In this document: piece after piece, positions 23,042-32,830 of the stretch
Layout of the letters: every line of letters begins with the position of its first letter
Position numbering within the stretch: the stretch's first letter is position 1
Assembly (NCBI RefSeq): GCF_001039355.2
Contig: NW_019775519.1
Span: 72,740-136,739 of the forward strand
DNA from: Lingula anatina
Lineage: Eukaryota > Brachiopoda > Lingulata > Lingulida > Lingulidae
DNA: 64,000 bases
Direction: 5' to 3'
Notes under the pieces: generated by a model
Told to the model about the DNA's origin: nothing
Database searches by the model: none
What the model saw: only the letters and a program-made list of their open reading frames with translations
Position numbers and translations under genes: made by a program

Positions 23042-23474
23042 TGCTTGACTAAAGAATATTGCCTTGGAAAATTGTAGCCTAGATACCTTATAAGTTAAGA
23101 CGTATCATGACTTTTTCATAAGAGAGGGATGTGCTCAGCTATGGATAATGCTGGTGTTGCGTGGCAGCAATATTTTACATGGATACAATGGTCTCATGGA
23201 TACAATCATTCAAAAAAATATATATATATTCTGCTAGGATGTTAATATGTTTATTTATAATAGAATGATACTACATACAAATAGTACCCTTGAAGGCCAT
23301 ACTGCACATTACAGTAGAACCTTGAAACTGTATTAATCCTGTGTACAAGTATGCTTCTTCCCTACTTATATGCCCATTATTATAATTTCATATAAGTTAA
23401 ATAAAGGAATTTAATGGTTTCTATAATCTGGTTTTCATACTTACAAATTAATTTTTTTGGGACACAAGTTATTC

Positions 23475-23487
23475 TTGATGAGCACCA
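23475..23487 (+). promoter_or_regulatory. Selector-like element before ZF7
   Basis: TTGATGAGCACC retains GAGCACC after one extra base. Confidence 0.3.
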
Positions 23488-23623
23488 CAGGAATACCATG
23501 CAGTAATATCTCTTAGTTTAAGTACAAATTTACATACAATATTTAGTGCTGTTTTTGCAGAAGTCTCTCATTTGAGTAACTAAGTACACAAGAATCTGTA
23601 GTGAATTAATGTTTATTACATAG

Positions 23624-23869
23624 GTACCTGGTTTTGATACCCCTTTGTCCAGTTCAACATGGCTGGATTTGTTTCAAGGCAGAGAGGAGACAAAACATGA
23701 GTGTGAGGAATGTGGAAGATGTTTTGTACATCGGCGCAGTTTGATAAGACATCGGCACTCCCACGAACCAAGAAAACATGTTTGCTTAAAATGTGGGGCA
23801 GCATTTCATAGAAGAGATGTCATGAATGCTCATGTAAAAAGTCATCAGAAAAATCTCACCATGTCGTGA
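23624..23869 (+). CDS. ZF7: alternative last exon, two C2H2 fingers
   Basis: Acceptor TTATTACATAG; phase 0; 81 residues. Finger 1 CEECGRCFVHRRSLIRH..H; finger 2 CLKCGAAFHRRDVMNAHVKSH. Both fingers use the H-X3-H spacing. Short tail QKNLTMS. Confidence 0.85.
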   Translation, partial: VPGFDTPLSSSTWLDLFQGREETKHECEECGRCFVHRRSLIRHRHSHEPRKHVCLKCGAAFHRRDVMNAHVKSHQKNLTMS

Positions 23870-23963
23870 TAACTGCCAAAATGCTTTTAAAAAAAAAAGG
23901 AAACTGTTTAATTATAGAAAAGTGGTTTGGCAGGTGGCTGCTTGGATAAAGAAATCTTTAATT

Positions 23964-23979
23964 CTGAACACCATGTCTA
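23964..23979 (+). promoter_or_regulatory. Selector-like element before ZF8
   Basis: CTGAACACCATGTCT: TGAACACC plus TGT, one inserted base. Confidence 0.4.
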
Positions 23980-24131
23980 AAATAGCACGTACTGATGCCC
24001 CTCCAATAAAAAAAACCTACTCAGAAATATCACTTTCCAAACTTGAACTGCATGATAGTATGTTTGGAATCTCTGTTTATGCTCCCATCTTTGATCAAGT
24101 TCCAAAGTTGCTGTCCATTTGCTCCTTTTAG

Positions 24132-24392
24132 ATGATGAGAAAAGAAACAAAAGGCTCAGCTGCAGGTTCCGCAACATGGGTAACAGTGGGTTCAAAACAC
24201 TGGTGCTTGGCTTGCAACAAGAGTTTTGTCAATAAAAGTAACTTATATCGCCATATGAATATTCACTGGAAAAGGACGTACGAGTGCCGTACATGTGGGA
24301 AGGTTTTCTATAGGAGTGATGTGCTGACACAGCATATGAAGGCTCATAAAAATGAGCATTCCATGTATCATTCTAGTATAAAGTGGACCTGA
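24132..24392 (+). CDS. ZF8: alternative last exon, two C2H2 fingers
   Basis: Acceptor GCTCCTTTTAG directly before ATGATG, which are internal codons in phase 0; 86 residues. Finger 1 CLACNKSFVNKSNLYRHMNIH; finger 2 CRTCGKVFYRSDVLTQHMKAH. This is a good match to the RHMNVH subfamily. Confidence 0.85.
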   Translation: MMRKETKGSAAGSATWVTVGSKHWCLACNKSFVNKSNLYRHMNIHWKRTYECRTCGKVFYRSDVLTQHMKAHKNEHSMYHSSIKWT

Positions 24393-24572
24393 TTTTTTTT
24401 TTTTTTAATCAAAATTTGTGGTTTGGACTGCAGCAGGAGTAAATTTATTTATTGACCATCTGTTACGATGTTAACAATAAGTGTCATTGAAAATTATTTT
24501 TAAACTTGTTTTACAATGAAAAGCTATAATGTCATGGAAGTGATGGGATATGTTGAAGCTGACACTTAAAAT

Positions 24573-24585
24573 CACTGGGAGCACT
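24573..24585 (+). promoter_or_regulatory. Selector-like element before ZF9
   Basis: CACTGGGAGCAC: 11 of 12 aligned bases match CACCTGTGAGCAC with one deletion. Confidence 0.4.
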
Positions 24586-24735
24586 AGCAAACAGGCAAGC
24601 AGAAGTTGACTCACGATACAAAAATAATGTAGAAGAAGAACAACAAAAAATTAAAATTGGAGTTTTTCCCCGTCGCACATTTGTCTTTGTTTTATTTTAA
24701 TCCATTTTCTACCTTTGCACTGTTTTGTATCTCAG

Positions 24736-24948
24736 GTGTCACAGCATGGAAAGCCAGAATACAGGTGCAATATTTGTGATGTTGCGTTCACCTGTCCCAG
24801 TAACATGAAACGGCACGTAAAAAACCACACTACTCAGACTCTGCTGACTTGTTCTCAGTGTAGCAGGACATTTAATCGCGGGGATAACTTAAAAAGACAC
24901 ATGATTGCTTGCTTGAAGAAAAAATTTGTAGCAAACCAGAGGAGTTAG
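24736..24948 (+). CDS. ZF9: alternative last exon, C2H2 plus C2HC finger
   Basis: Acceptor TTGTATCTCAG; phase 0; 70 residues. Finger 1 CNICDVAFTCPSNMKRHVKNH is standard. Finger 2 CSQCSRTFNRGDNLKRHMIAC ends in Cys instead of His, a C2HC variant that can still bind zinc. Confidence 0.85.
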   Translation: MSQHGKPEYRCNICDVAFTCPSNMKRHVKNHTTQTLLTCSQCSRTFNRGDNLKRHMIACLKKKFVANQRS

Positions 24949-25127
24949 GTGGTAAATGGCAGCTCTGCAGATTTTGTCTGGATATGACTTTTTCAAGTTC
25001 TGTTTTCTTTGTGATACAATTTCTGATGTCTCCCTGTTGGTATGTTTTACAATTGCTTTATACTGCTGGAAATTTGGTGCATCCATGTCAATAAAAACAC
25101 AAAAAGAGAATATCTTACTTATTCCAG

Positions 25128-25455
25128 ACTCGGAGGTTCCTTTGTAGAATATGTGGATACCCTTTCACAAAAAATTTTAACATGAAATAAAAAAATGTAC
25201 AACTAGAAAGGCGCTCAGGGAAGACCTCTGCCAAAACAAATAAGTAACAATTAAACATTAATTATTTAATCAATTAATTGTACAAATTTGTGATCTTTCC
25301 TTGAAAACTTCATGAAAGTTGCCCATTACTTTTGCATAATGCTGTGAACAAATGAACTAACCTTGTCTGAGGTAATGATGGGCAAGTGTGCAAATATTTT
25401 GGAGAAAATTTCAAGAGTGGTGATCTAAGGAGACGTGAGAAAGACCATATGATAG
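25128..25455 (+). pseudogene. Decayed zinc-finger exon between ZF9 and ZF10
   Basis: An intact-looking acceptor (TTATTCCAG at 25127) opens phase 0 as TRRFLCRICGYPFTKNFNMK and then hits TAA at 25188-25190. Past the stop the same frame reads KNVQLERR, recognisable as the usual NVHLEKR linker with ligand His changed to Gln. About 190 bases on (25386-25455) a second-finger relic reads CKYFGENFKSGDLRRREKDH: the second Cys has become Phe and the first His Arg. Stop codon, lost ligands and extra spacer show it is no longer functional. Confidence 0.75.
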
Positions 25456-25756
25456 TAAGTTTCATTTTCCTAATGAAACCAAATATTTACTTTGAAATTT
25501 TTAATAAGTTGCTAGCTAGAGTGATTTGGGTAAATATTGCAAACAAGAGAGGCTCTATGGCTAAAGATATGTTTTGAGAGAAATTGAGTGTTAATTGCAC
25601 ACCAGTTGTGTTCAATCTCTGATGTTGACAGCTGAGTGGTGCAATTGTGCAAGATTGCCAACCCGGCTGTTGCAAATTGTAATGAAAGAGATTTGACAAA
25701 AAAATTGTTTGGACACGCTTGTGAAGGCATTTGGTGGTCCGTCGACAACAGTCCTC

Positions 25757-25770
25757 TACCTGTGTGCAGC
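25757..25770 (+). promoter_or_regulatory. Selector-like element before ZF10
   Basis: TACCTGTGTGCAGC matches CACCTGTGAGCACC at 11 of 14 positions. Confidence 0.4.
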
Positions 25771-25854
25771 ATAATGTAAATGCAAAAACCTAACAGTGGA
25801 TACCAATGAACAATTGTACCATAGTTTATCCTAAATCCTGGTCACCTTTTTCAG

Positions 25855-26037
25855 AACAAGCAAGGCAAGGTGGAGTGTCATCTCTGTCATAAGTGGATCA
25901 GTTCTCCTCGTAATTTGAAACGCCATATGCAGCTACATGGCGACTTCCAAGAGTTGTTCCCATGTGAACATTGTGGGAAGGTGTTCAATAGAAAGGACAA
26001 TCTGAAGTCCCATGTGAAAGTGAACCATGTCCAGTAA
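25855..26037 (+). CDS. ZF10: short alternative last exon, two C2H2 fingers
   Basis: Acceptor CACCTTTTTCAG; phase 0; 60 residues starting NKQGKVE. Finger 1 CHLCHKWISSPRNLKRHMQLH; finger 2 CEHCGKVFNRKDNLKSHVKVNH. Ends VQ-TAA with no tail. The linker between fingers is longer than average (GDFQELFP). Confidence 0.85.
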   Translation, partial: NKQGKVECHLCHKWISSPRNLKRHMQLHGDFQELFPCEHCGKVFNRKDNLKSHVKVNHVQ

Positions 26038-26247
26038 ATAATGCATGGTTAAAGTAATTTTTCTAGGAAATCATTCTAAGAAAAATTTTTCACAGAAAAT
26101 AGTTGTAAAGCTTCCTTATCGTTGTAAAACTAAAGATTTTTCATATCCTCTTCCATTAGAAAAAAAAGGAAACTCAAATTTTGGATTTTCATTGTTGAAA
26201 CAATCAAAGAAATCTAATGCATTTTTCTTGAATTTGTGACTGAAAAG

Positions 26248-26265
26248 CCAACACCTGTGGACCAC
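26248..26265 (+). promoter_or_regulatory. Selector-like element before ZF11
   Basis: CCAACACCTGTGGACCAC: ten consecutive bases (AACACCTGTG) complementary to the docking element. Confidence 0.6.
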
Positions 26266-26326
26266 AGACAGCCTTAAAATAATATAAAACATACTGTCGA
26301 GATACATTGAAAAAAATTGTTACTAG

Positions 26327-26548
26327 GTGGCTGGAGAAGAAAATTCAAGCTGCAAGCGACACATCTGTTCCATTTGTGGGAAAAGTTTTGTGCAGAAATG
26401 TCACTTAAACAGACACATGAATGTTCACCTTGCTAAGACCTACCCATGCTCCTTCTGTGGGAAAAGTTTTAACAGAACAGATAACTTGTTAAGTCACCAG
26501 AGGGGAAAACACAGAAATGAGGTCCTCGGAGCCAAGGGGTTAATCTGA
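26327..26548 (+). CDS. ZF11: alternative last exon, two C2H2 fingers
   Basis: Acceptor TGTTACTAG; phase 0; 73 residues. Finger 1 CSICGKSFVQKCHLNRHMNVH; finger 2 CSFCGKSFNRTDNLLSHQRGKH. Same length as ZF12 and about 60% identical by eye, so the two are recent tandem duplicates. Confidence 0.88.
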   Translation: MAGEENSSCKRHICSICGKSFVQKCHLNRHMNVHLAKTYPCSFCGKSFNRTDNLLSHQRGKHRNEVLGAKGLI

Positions 26549-27268
26549 GAACCATTTTCAGGATCAACTTAAGAAAATGCTTCTTCTTTCACAATTAATA
26601 ATTTTGTGCGTGGGATATGTTGCATTTGATTTGGAGCACATGACTTATGTGGTTTAGGGATTTTTGTAATAGTTCTTGGACAATGGTACTGAAATAGTTT
26701 AAGTTTACAAAGCTTTGTGTTACAAAATAGTTACTCTACAATGAAAAGATTTTTTTTTTTTTTTTTTTTTGCAAAATGTGATGGAAACTTTTTTCTGTAT
26801 ATATGTGAAATTTGCTGTATAACTTGTAATACCTGTCGTTCTTTGATGAATGATCTTGCTCAGAATGTCACTTACCCAGCCATAAGGATATTTGTTTGGA
26901 GATAAATCTCTATAATTACTTTGAGGATACATTTTTGGACAGTCTTTTGTTATTAATTTATTTAGTTATGTTACCACAGTTCTGGGGACTGAAGGGTCTC
27001 TACACATGTATTAAGATTGAATTAAAAGCAAAGTGAATTTTTTTTATTACTGACCTCTGGAGGTAAAGGAAATGTTCTTTTGTTTTTCAGGTCTTTTATA
27101 GGGACTTGTTTTTTCACCTTTGTGATTACAATTTTTGAATAATATTTTAGTTATGTTTGTATTGGCATTCAGTAATAGCTTGTATACTTACAGAATCGGA
27201 ATTGGGTGGGTGAATTTTCTATCAAAAGCAGTTTCTTTAAATATGAAGAATTTTATATATGAAGGACT
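26549..27268 (+). other. Gene-free spacer between ZF11 and the ZF12 selector
   Basis: AT-rich, with a poly-T run at 26751-26770. No finger motif or relic was seen in three forward frames. Confidence 0.5.
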
Positions 27269-27269
27269 T

Positions 27270-27285
27270 ACACCTGTGAAGCACT
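27270..27285 (+). promoter_or_regulatory. Selector-like element before ZF12
   Basis: ACACCTGTGAAGCACT: matches ACACCTGTGAGCAC with one inserted A. Confidence 0.6.
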
Positions 27286-27383
27286 AGTTTTAAGCAAAAT
27301 ATTTATATTTGATCAAAAACATTTTAATCATGCCTCAAAAGGTTAAATGTAGCGAAATTATAGTGAATATTATTCATTGTCAG

Positions 27384-27605
27384 GTAACTGAAGACGGATT
27401 ATTAAATGCTAGAAGACACGTCTGTTCTTATTGTGGGAAAAGTTTTGGTCAGAAAAGTCACTTAACCAGGCATATGAATGTTCACCTGGAGAAAACCTAT
27501 CCATGTTATATCTGTGGGAAGACATTTTCCCGGACAGACACTTTACTCAGCCACCAGAGATATGAGCACAAAAATATTTTTCCTACCCCGAAAGGATCAC
27601 ACTAA
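27384..27605 (+). CDS. ZF12: alternative last exon, two C2H2 fingers
   Basis: Acceptor TTCATTGTCAG; phase 0; 73 residues. Finger 1 CSYCGKSFGQKSHLTRHMNVH; finger 2 CYICGKTFSRTDTLLSHQRYEH. Tail PTPKGSH parallels the ZF11 tail GAKGLI. Confidence 0.88.
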   Translation, partial: VTEDGLLNARRHVCSYCGKSFGQKSHLTRHMNVHLEKTYPCYICGKTFSRTDTLLSHQRYEHKNIFPTPKGSH

Positions 27606-27611
27606 GGACCT

Positions 27612-27624
27612 GGTGAACACCTTA
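27612..27624 (+). promoter_or_regulatory. Selector-like element before ZF13
   Basis: GGTGAACACCTTA contains the exact 10-mer GTGAACACCT, 6 bases after the ZF12 stop. Confidence 0.6.
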
Positions 27625-27926
27625 AGGGGAGAATTGTACTCTAATCTTCTCAGTTTGATCAGTTTTAAATTTAATAAGTTATGCTCAGGTGAAAGGTCAT
27701 ATATTGTTTTGAGTGACAAGTGGAAGTAGGGCACTTGGGTATCCAGCATGCCATTTGGTTGCAGATCTGCAAGCAGTAGCATTTTCAGTGTAACTTTAAT
27801 TTTGAAATTTCATAAGAGCAAGTTCTGGAAATGTTAAAAACATGCTGTTCTTGAAGTACTAGTTAAGTTCTTAATTGAATACTTATTTGTAGAGCTCTTC
27901 AAGTCACTATTTCCTATTTGTATTAG

Positions 27927-28142
27927 GTTGCACAAGAGGAATCCTCAAGTTATATCTCTGGAAGATACTGTTGTCCCCACTGCCCTAAAAGTTTTGCTCA
28001 AAAGGGACATTTAATGAGGCATGTCAATATACATCTACAAAAAAAGATCTATAAGTGTGACATTTGCCAAAAAGAGTTTTTGCGCTCCGATGTCTTGATA
28101 GGACATATGAAAATACACAAAAAAAGATGTGAAACCTTATAA
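27927..28142 (+). CDS. ZF13: alternative last exon, two C2H2 fingers
   Basis: Acceptor TTTGTATTAG; phase 0; 71 residues with no internal start near the front. VAQEESSSYISGRYC leads to finger 1 (CPHCPKSFAQKGHLMRHVNIH) and finger 2 (CDICQKEFLRSDVLIGHMKIH). Ends KKRCETL. AATAAA follows at 28204-28209. Confidence 0.87.
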   Translation, partial: VAQEESSSYISGRYCCPHCPKSFAQKGHLMRHVNIHLQKKIYKCDICQKEFLRSDVLIGHMKIHKKRCETL

Positions 28143-28203
28143 TGTGACTTGTTACACAGTTTCAACCTTTATATTTGTAAGCTGCTGTATTTAATTGACA
28201 CAA

Positions 28204-28209
28204 AATAAA
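28204..28209 (+). terminator. Polyadenylation signal after ZF13
   Basis: AATAAA 62 bases after the ZF13 stop. Confidence 0.5.
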
Positions 28210-28512
28210 TATATAAGTAATCTTTAAACTGATGTTTATTGTTAATTTCTTTCAAATAAGTTAACCTAATGTTCTTATTGTCTATATTTTATTGAATTGA
28301 ATCAGATGAAGATAAAGGGAAATGGGAAAATAAATGAAATTTTTGGAGTATCTTCTGTGAAAGGACGACTGTAAATAATAAAAAAAAAACATCCTCTTAA
28401 TATTGATGATTATTTTCACTCCCAAATCCCCCTTAAAAAAGAAACTGGTCCCCTGCAGTACTTATGTAATGAGTGTTAACATAATAAAATAACTCTTGTC
28501 ACCTGAAACTTT

Positions 28513-28524
28513 TTGTGAGCACAG
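28513..28524 (+). promoter_or_regulatory. Selector-like element before ZF14
   Basis: TTGTGAGCACAG: nine consecutive bases TGTGAGCAC match; a CACCTGAA half-match lies 15 bases earlier. Confidence 0.5.
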
Positions 28525-28561
28525 GCAGTTTTTGAATTTTAAAAAGATTGATTTGCCACAC

Positions 28562-28565
<4 letters not shown>

Positions 28566-28611
<46 letters not shown>
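28566..28611. repeat. (TC)n microsatellite
   Basis: About 23 TC units in the intron just before ZF14. Confidence 0.95.
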
Positions 28612-28614
<3 letters not shown>

Positions 28615-28670
28615 CCTGCCTAGGCTGCTTCATTTCACACTCAGTGCAATATATTTTATTCCCACTTCAG

Positions 28671-28928
28671 ACTTGGTTTTGGAGCAAAAGGGGCAGAAAA
28701 AAGGGATCAGTGCTTTGCATAAATATCGGTGGTCGTGTTAGGTACCAGTGTGTGCACTGTGGGAAACATTTTGCACAGCAAACCATTCTCTCTCGCCACA
28801 TGAATGTCCACAAACAGCAGAAACACATATGTGAAAACTGTGGCCGTGGGTTTTATAGAAAAGACAACCTGGTGCGCCACGTAACCAGGGTACATAAGGA
28901 AAGTTGTAAGAAGATGGACAAAAATTAA
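28671..28928 (+). CDS. ZF14: alternative last exon, two C2H2 fingers
   Basis: Acceptor TTCCCACTTCAG; phase 0; 85 residues. An aromatic/basic lead (TWFWSKRGRKKGSV) then finger 1 (CVHCGKHFAQQTILSRHMNVH) and finger 2 (CENCGRGFYRKDNLVRHVTRVH). Basic tail KESCKKMDKN. The lead carries a likely nuclear-localisation patch. Confidence 0.85.
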   Translation, partial: TWFWSKRGRKKGSVLCINIGGRVRYQCVHCGKHFAQQTILSRHMNVHKQQKHICENCGRGFYRKDNLVRHVTRVHKESCKKMDKN

Positions 28929-29021
28929 CAGAACTGGGAATGGGAATCAGATGACTAATGTGCAAGGCATATTTACAGTGCTAGCCCACCAGTATGTAGG
29001 ATTCTTAGCAGTCCTAGACCA

Positions 29022-29222
29022 TGTGCCTACAGACACCCGTCGGTTTACTTAGATCAACCCAACTCTGCAGGGACTCTCGCTTAGTTCAACCAGCTTAACC
29101 CACATATGCGCAGAATCACCAGCTTTTGTGTTATCTACTTTAGGCCAGGGGGAAGTGCGTTAAGCTGATTGCACTCAGCAAGGATCCCTGCAGAGTTGGG
29201 TTGATCCACTGAGACCGATGCT
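29022..29222. mobile_element. Foldback MITE-like element inside the array
   Basis: Arms GATCAACCCAACTCTGCAGG and CCTGCAGAGTTGGGTTGATC are perfect inverted repeats, with further pairing inside (TTCAACCAGCTTAAC / GTTAAGCTGATTGC). Same general layout as the elements at 47560 and 52570 but diverged. Confidence 0.65.
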
Positions 29223-29703
29223 GTTCGCGGTTAAACTATCGACAAAAGATTAAGATACGTGATTGAAAACTAAATAAATTGTATTACATAACAGTGTAAT
29301 TCCTTTATTTTAAAGATGGATTGATGATGGATACAAACCTGTATAGAATGTGTAGAAACCATCTCTTTATCAACCTGGAGGTTCTGTTGTTGCATTATCA
29401 GTAATGTTTTCTGGGAATATCTCAGAGTAGATTTATGCATTAACTCTGATGAGGAGAATTTAGCTTTTTTGTCACTCTTTTATGATATTTCTTTTTATAT
29501 TGATACAGGTACATCTCTGTTGCCTGTTGATTCAATATTATATTCGGAGCCAATATTCTTAAATATAGGTGTGGACATAAATTTTCTTATGCTTCAAATG
29601 GTCTTGTGTCTTCTTTAAATCTTAAATAGAACAGGGGAAAATACTTAATTGCAATATTTTTATGTGACTTATGTTCTTTGATTAAAAATAAAATGTTTAA
29701 AAT

Positions 29704-29714
29704 CTGTGAGCACC
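29704..29714 (+). promoter_or_regulatory. Selector-like element before ZF15
   Basis: CTGTGAGCACC: eleven exact bases complementary to the docking element. Confidence 0.6.
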
Positions 29715-29815
29715 TGCCATTTATATTGAAGCTTAGAAGTATGTCAGCTTTTTTTTTTTTTTTTTAAACCTTGCTCATAGATTTATAGTCCCTGACTCCC
29801 TTTTGTTATTTTTAG

Positions 29816-30250
29816 TACTCTGGTTATGAGGGATGGGCATTGGACGTAGTATTTCCTCGGGGGCCAGTCCTATTAGACCCCAGGCCAAGGCATAGGTGCA
29901 CTCTTTGTCCTAAGAGTTTCATTCATCGCCATCATCTCCAGCGCCATATGAATATTCACTTGCAGCGCACTTTTGCCTGTGACATTTGTGGTAAACTGTT
30001 TTACAGAAAAGATCATGTGTTGAAACACAAGCGTGGGACGAGGTGTTACATCCAGTCTGTTATGTCGCAAAGTTCAAAATCTGATTTGGGGGAGGGTGAT
30101 GGGGATCCTAGGGGGGCGGCTGGAACCAGTGGAACCCTAATTACTGGGGAGGAGTCTGATCAATCACAAACGGACACAAATCCCCATGAAATCACGAAGG
30201 AAAATCAGACGGAACAAAATAATGCCTCAAAAGATAAGGGAACAATGTGA
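29816..30250 (+). CDS. ZF15: alternative last exon, two C2H2 fingers with a long acidic tail
   Basis: Acceptor TTGTTATTTTTAG; phase 0; 144 residues, the longest two-finger exon. Finger 1 CTLCPKSFIHRHHLQRHMNIH; finger 2 CDICGKLFYRKDHVLKHKRGTRC, a C2HC finger with a 5-residue final spacing. A 70-residue Gly/Ser/Glu/Asn-rich tail (LGEGDGDPRG, GEESDQSQTDTNPHE) may act as an extra activation or interaction region. AATAAA at 30452. Confidence 0.85.
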   Translation, partial: YSGYEGWALDVVFPRGPVLLDPRPRHRCTLCPKSFIHRHHLQRHMNIHLQRTFACDICGKLFYRKDHVLKHKRGTRCYIQSVMSQSSKSDLGEGDGDPRGAAGTSGTLITGEESDQSQTDTNPHEITKENQTEQNNASKDKGTM

Positions 30251-30291
30251 TTTTTTTCATGTTTTTATCATTATTATTTTCATATGTAAAA

Positions 30292-30317
30292 GTGACAACC
30301 ATTGAATACCTGTGACA
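30292..30317 (+). promoter_or_regulatory. Strong selector-like element before ZF16
   Basis: GTGACA, one extra base, then CCATTGAATACCTGTGACA: about 23 of 26 positions pair with the docking element, including its outer flank. Confidence 0.65.
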
Positions 30318-30451
30318 ATATGACTATTGATAGTTATGTCTGTGTTCATAACTTTTTTCTACTTCTTGAGTTTCTCATTTTGAGTTCAAATCTACTTCCT
30401 GGGATCTGCATAAACATGTACGATCCACGTGTGTGAACTTGTTTTCCAAGT

Positions 30452-30457
30452 AATAAA
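30452..30457 (+). terminator. Polyadenylation signal after ZF15
   Basis: AATAAA only 27 bases before the next exon's acceptor, so it may be shared out against ZF16 splicing. Confidence 0.45.
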
Positions 30458-30483
30458 GTCTTCTATACTTTGTACACATGCAG

Positions 30484-30726
30484 GGACAGCAGCAACGACT
30501 TCCTTGTAAAATCTGCAACAAAACTTTTAACTCCGATGCTTTGCGGAGACATAACAGAGAGGTGCATTTGGGACGGAGATTTCAGTGCCTGTATTGCGAT
30601 CAGCTGCAGACAAGGCCAGAGTATTTCTACAAGCACCTGAAAGTGCAACATGGAATCCAGGTGCACAACTACAAGGAGGCACTAAATCATATGGAGGTTG
30701 TGATTTTGGGAGAAGGTACAACCTAG
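30484..30726 (+). CDS. ZF16: alternative last exon, first of the REVH..GRRF subfamily
   Basis: Acceptor TACACATGCAG; phase 0; 80 residues. Finger 1 CKICNKTFNSDALRRHNREVH is one residue short between Cys and His. Linker LGRRF; finger 2 CLYCDQLQTRPEYFYKHLKVQH. Hydrophobic/acidic tail NHMEVVILGEGTT. Sequence style changes sharply from ZF15, marking a new subfamily. Confidence 0.85.
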   Translation, partial: GQQQRLPCKICNKTFNSDALRRHNREVHLGRRFQCLYCDQLQTRPEYFYKHLKVQHGIQVHNYKEALNHMEVVILGEGTT

Positions 30727-31008
30727 AATATATGTGTACCACTGAGAAATACAGATAATCAGTCATGGGGGTTTTTTGTCATTGGTAATGGCAAAGCTTA
30801 TCAGGAACATCTCTTCTGCATACTAATTTGTGGAATTAATCTCTTCATGCACTTTTGTGTCGGAGTGGATTGCTTAAGTACCCCTTGGTAGTGATACATT
30901 TCTGCAATTTAAATTTATATTTTCTTTTAAATTTCTTTTTAAGAAAGAGAGAGATATACCAAATTCAAACCCCCTATAGAGATGGCCAGTAAAGGCTTGC
31001 ATTCAGTT

Positions 31009-31014
31009 AATAAA
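31009..31014 (+). terminator. Polyadenylation signal after ZF16
   Basis: AATAAA 283 bases after the ZF16 stop. Confidence 0.45.
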
Positions 31015-31122
31015 GATATTTGAAGAAACTTCATTTTATTGTGTAGAATCCTCCTTCCAAAAAGCTTTAAAGTACTATAATTGAGATTCACTTGCAGTGA
31101 TGCACACCAAACTTAAACATTT

Positions 31123-31144
31123 TGTGAACACTTGAAAAAGCACC
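31123..31144 (+). promoter_or_regulatory. Selector-like element before ZF17 (distal)
   Basis: TGTGAACACTTG followed by GCACC: GTGAACAC is exact. Confidence 0.4.
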
Positions 31145-31223
31145 ATCATGGCACAGTGCTTGGCACAGTAGCTTTCAAAAAGTTGTTTAGAATATACAGT
31201 GTCAGTGACAGCTTTCATCAAAA

Positions 31224-31239
31224 CACAACCTGTGAACAC
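31224..31239 (+). promoter_or_regulatory. Selector-like element before ZF17 (proximal)
   Basis: CACAACCTGTGAACAC aligns to ACACCTGTGAGCAC with one insertion and one mismatch. Confidence 0.5.
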
Positions 31240-31421
31240 TATGGAATACCTTTGTGATCAAACTGAAGGGCTATTTGATTTGAAATGCAGCCAGCACTTC
31301 TTTGCAACCATTTTAGAAACGTATTTGAGTTTCTGTTAAGACCTGCACTGTTTGAGATAAAATGAACAACCACTGGTTCCTCAGCAAGTCAGCATCCAAC
31401 ATGTTCCATTTTATTTTGTAG

Positions 31422-31688
31422 AGATTCAATGACAGAGGAACTTATAAATGTACAACTTGTCAGAAGACATTTTCCTATCAGCATGCCCTGAGGCGGCACA
31501 ATCGAGAAGTTCACCTCAAGCAGCGTTTTAGCTGTAGACATTGTAGTGAAAAATTAACCAGATTAGAATATTTTGTGAAGCATTTGGAACGTTGTCATTC
31601 TATTAAAGTGACAGCCAGACAGGCATTAGAACATACCAGTCTTGAATACACTGTACCAGATGCCCCCCAGCAGCAGACAATAAGATGA
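31422..31688 (+). CDS. ZF17: alternative last exon, two C2H2 fingers
   Basis: Acceptor TTTTATTTTGTAG; only the first of two overlapping AGs keeps phase 0; 88 residues without an internal start near the front. Finger 1 CTTCQKTFSYQHALRRHNREVH; finger 2 CRHCSEKLTRLEYFVKHLERCH. Tail SLEYTVPDAPQQQTIR. AATAAA at 32295-32300. Confidence 0.86.
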   Translation, partial: RFNDRGTYKCTTCQKTFSYQHALRRHNREVHLKQRFSCRHCSEKLTRLEYFVKHLERCHSIKVTARQALEHTSLEYTVPDAPQQQTIR

Positions 31689-32294
31689 TACATTTGTCTT
31701 ATTTTGTGGTAAAAAAACTGGTGGTGACAAAGACATTGAAGGCAGTTTTCAACCCTGTGAGAAAAACACAAATAGGAGCACTGAGAAAAATCCAAAAGTT
31801 TTCATATTTGGCTCACTACAAGAAGGCTCATTGTAGGTTACTAGAAATATTTATTCATGTTTGATAATTTTTAAAGATAAGCATATGCAGACCTAGATAT
31901 GAATCCCCTACTTGGGGTCAGCCTAACAGTAGATCTGGCATTTAAAAAAAGAATGTCCATCTCCTCTAAATACTGGTATTCTGAATCAAAACAATCTATT
32001 TAAAGATGAATTTGGTTAAACATTGATAGAATATTTCCAATATAATTAGTGGACTTAATATTATGTGACATGAGTTATAAGTTTTTTTTTTGACACTTCT
32101 AAACTCTTGTTACTCCGAGATTAAATATTGAAAAGCTTTATGAACATTGTTTACAAAAGTTCAGGTTAATCTTTAAAAACACTTGCCTATTATAATATAT
32201 GTGTGTTTTTGTACAGTTATTAGATATTAAATCCTTATGTTGTCTAGATCCTTTAAAAAGGTTTGTGTTCTGTAATGTTTAATGTAAAAGCTGC

Positions 32295-32300
32295 AATAAA
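32295..32300 (+). terminator. Polyadenylation signal after ZF17
   Basis: AATAAA about 600 bases after the stop. Confidence 0.4.
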
Positions 32301-32591
32301 CATACAGTGGTGCTCGTGTTATTTGTATGTCCATTTTAGGGCAGTGTTATTTTGTGTGTGTTACATTTCTGATGTTTAAGTTAAACTATCTTCTATTGTT
32401 GTGTTATTAAATTTAGAATATGTGTTTGTGTGTGCGAGTATGTGCATGTGTGCTGTTAAGATGATGTGCAATCAATAATGCACTGCTTTGTTTTGTTTTG
32501 TGAAAAAAAAGGAACTCGAAGAGCTTGGTTTTTGTATTCTTTATTTCTTAATTCAGTTTTAAAAATAAGTGTGTTCTGTTAAGTCAGTTTG

Positions 32592-32611
32592 ACCTTGAAC
32601 ACCTGTGACAC
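32592..32611 (+). promoter_or_regulatory. Strong selector-like element before ZF18
   Basis: ACCTTGAACACCTGTGACAC: thirteen exact consecutive bases (TGAACACCTGTGA). Confidence 0.65.
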
Positions 32612-32830
32612 GAGTTAACATATTACAATGGAACGCCTACCTTGGGTAACTATAAGCCAGGATCAACTTCTTGTCAGTTTTTCTCTGATATTAACCAGAT
32701 CAGTTGACCTACATGTAGTCTTTAAACATGATTTTCATGATAAGTGGGTATTTAGAAAGAAACCGAGATGTGATCATATAGACAGGAGTTGCATACAAGT
32801 TAAAGAAACTATTTGCAAAATGACTTTCAG

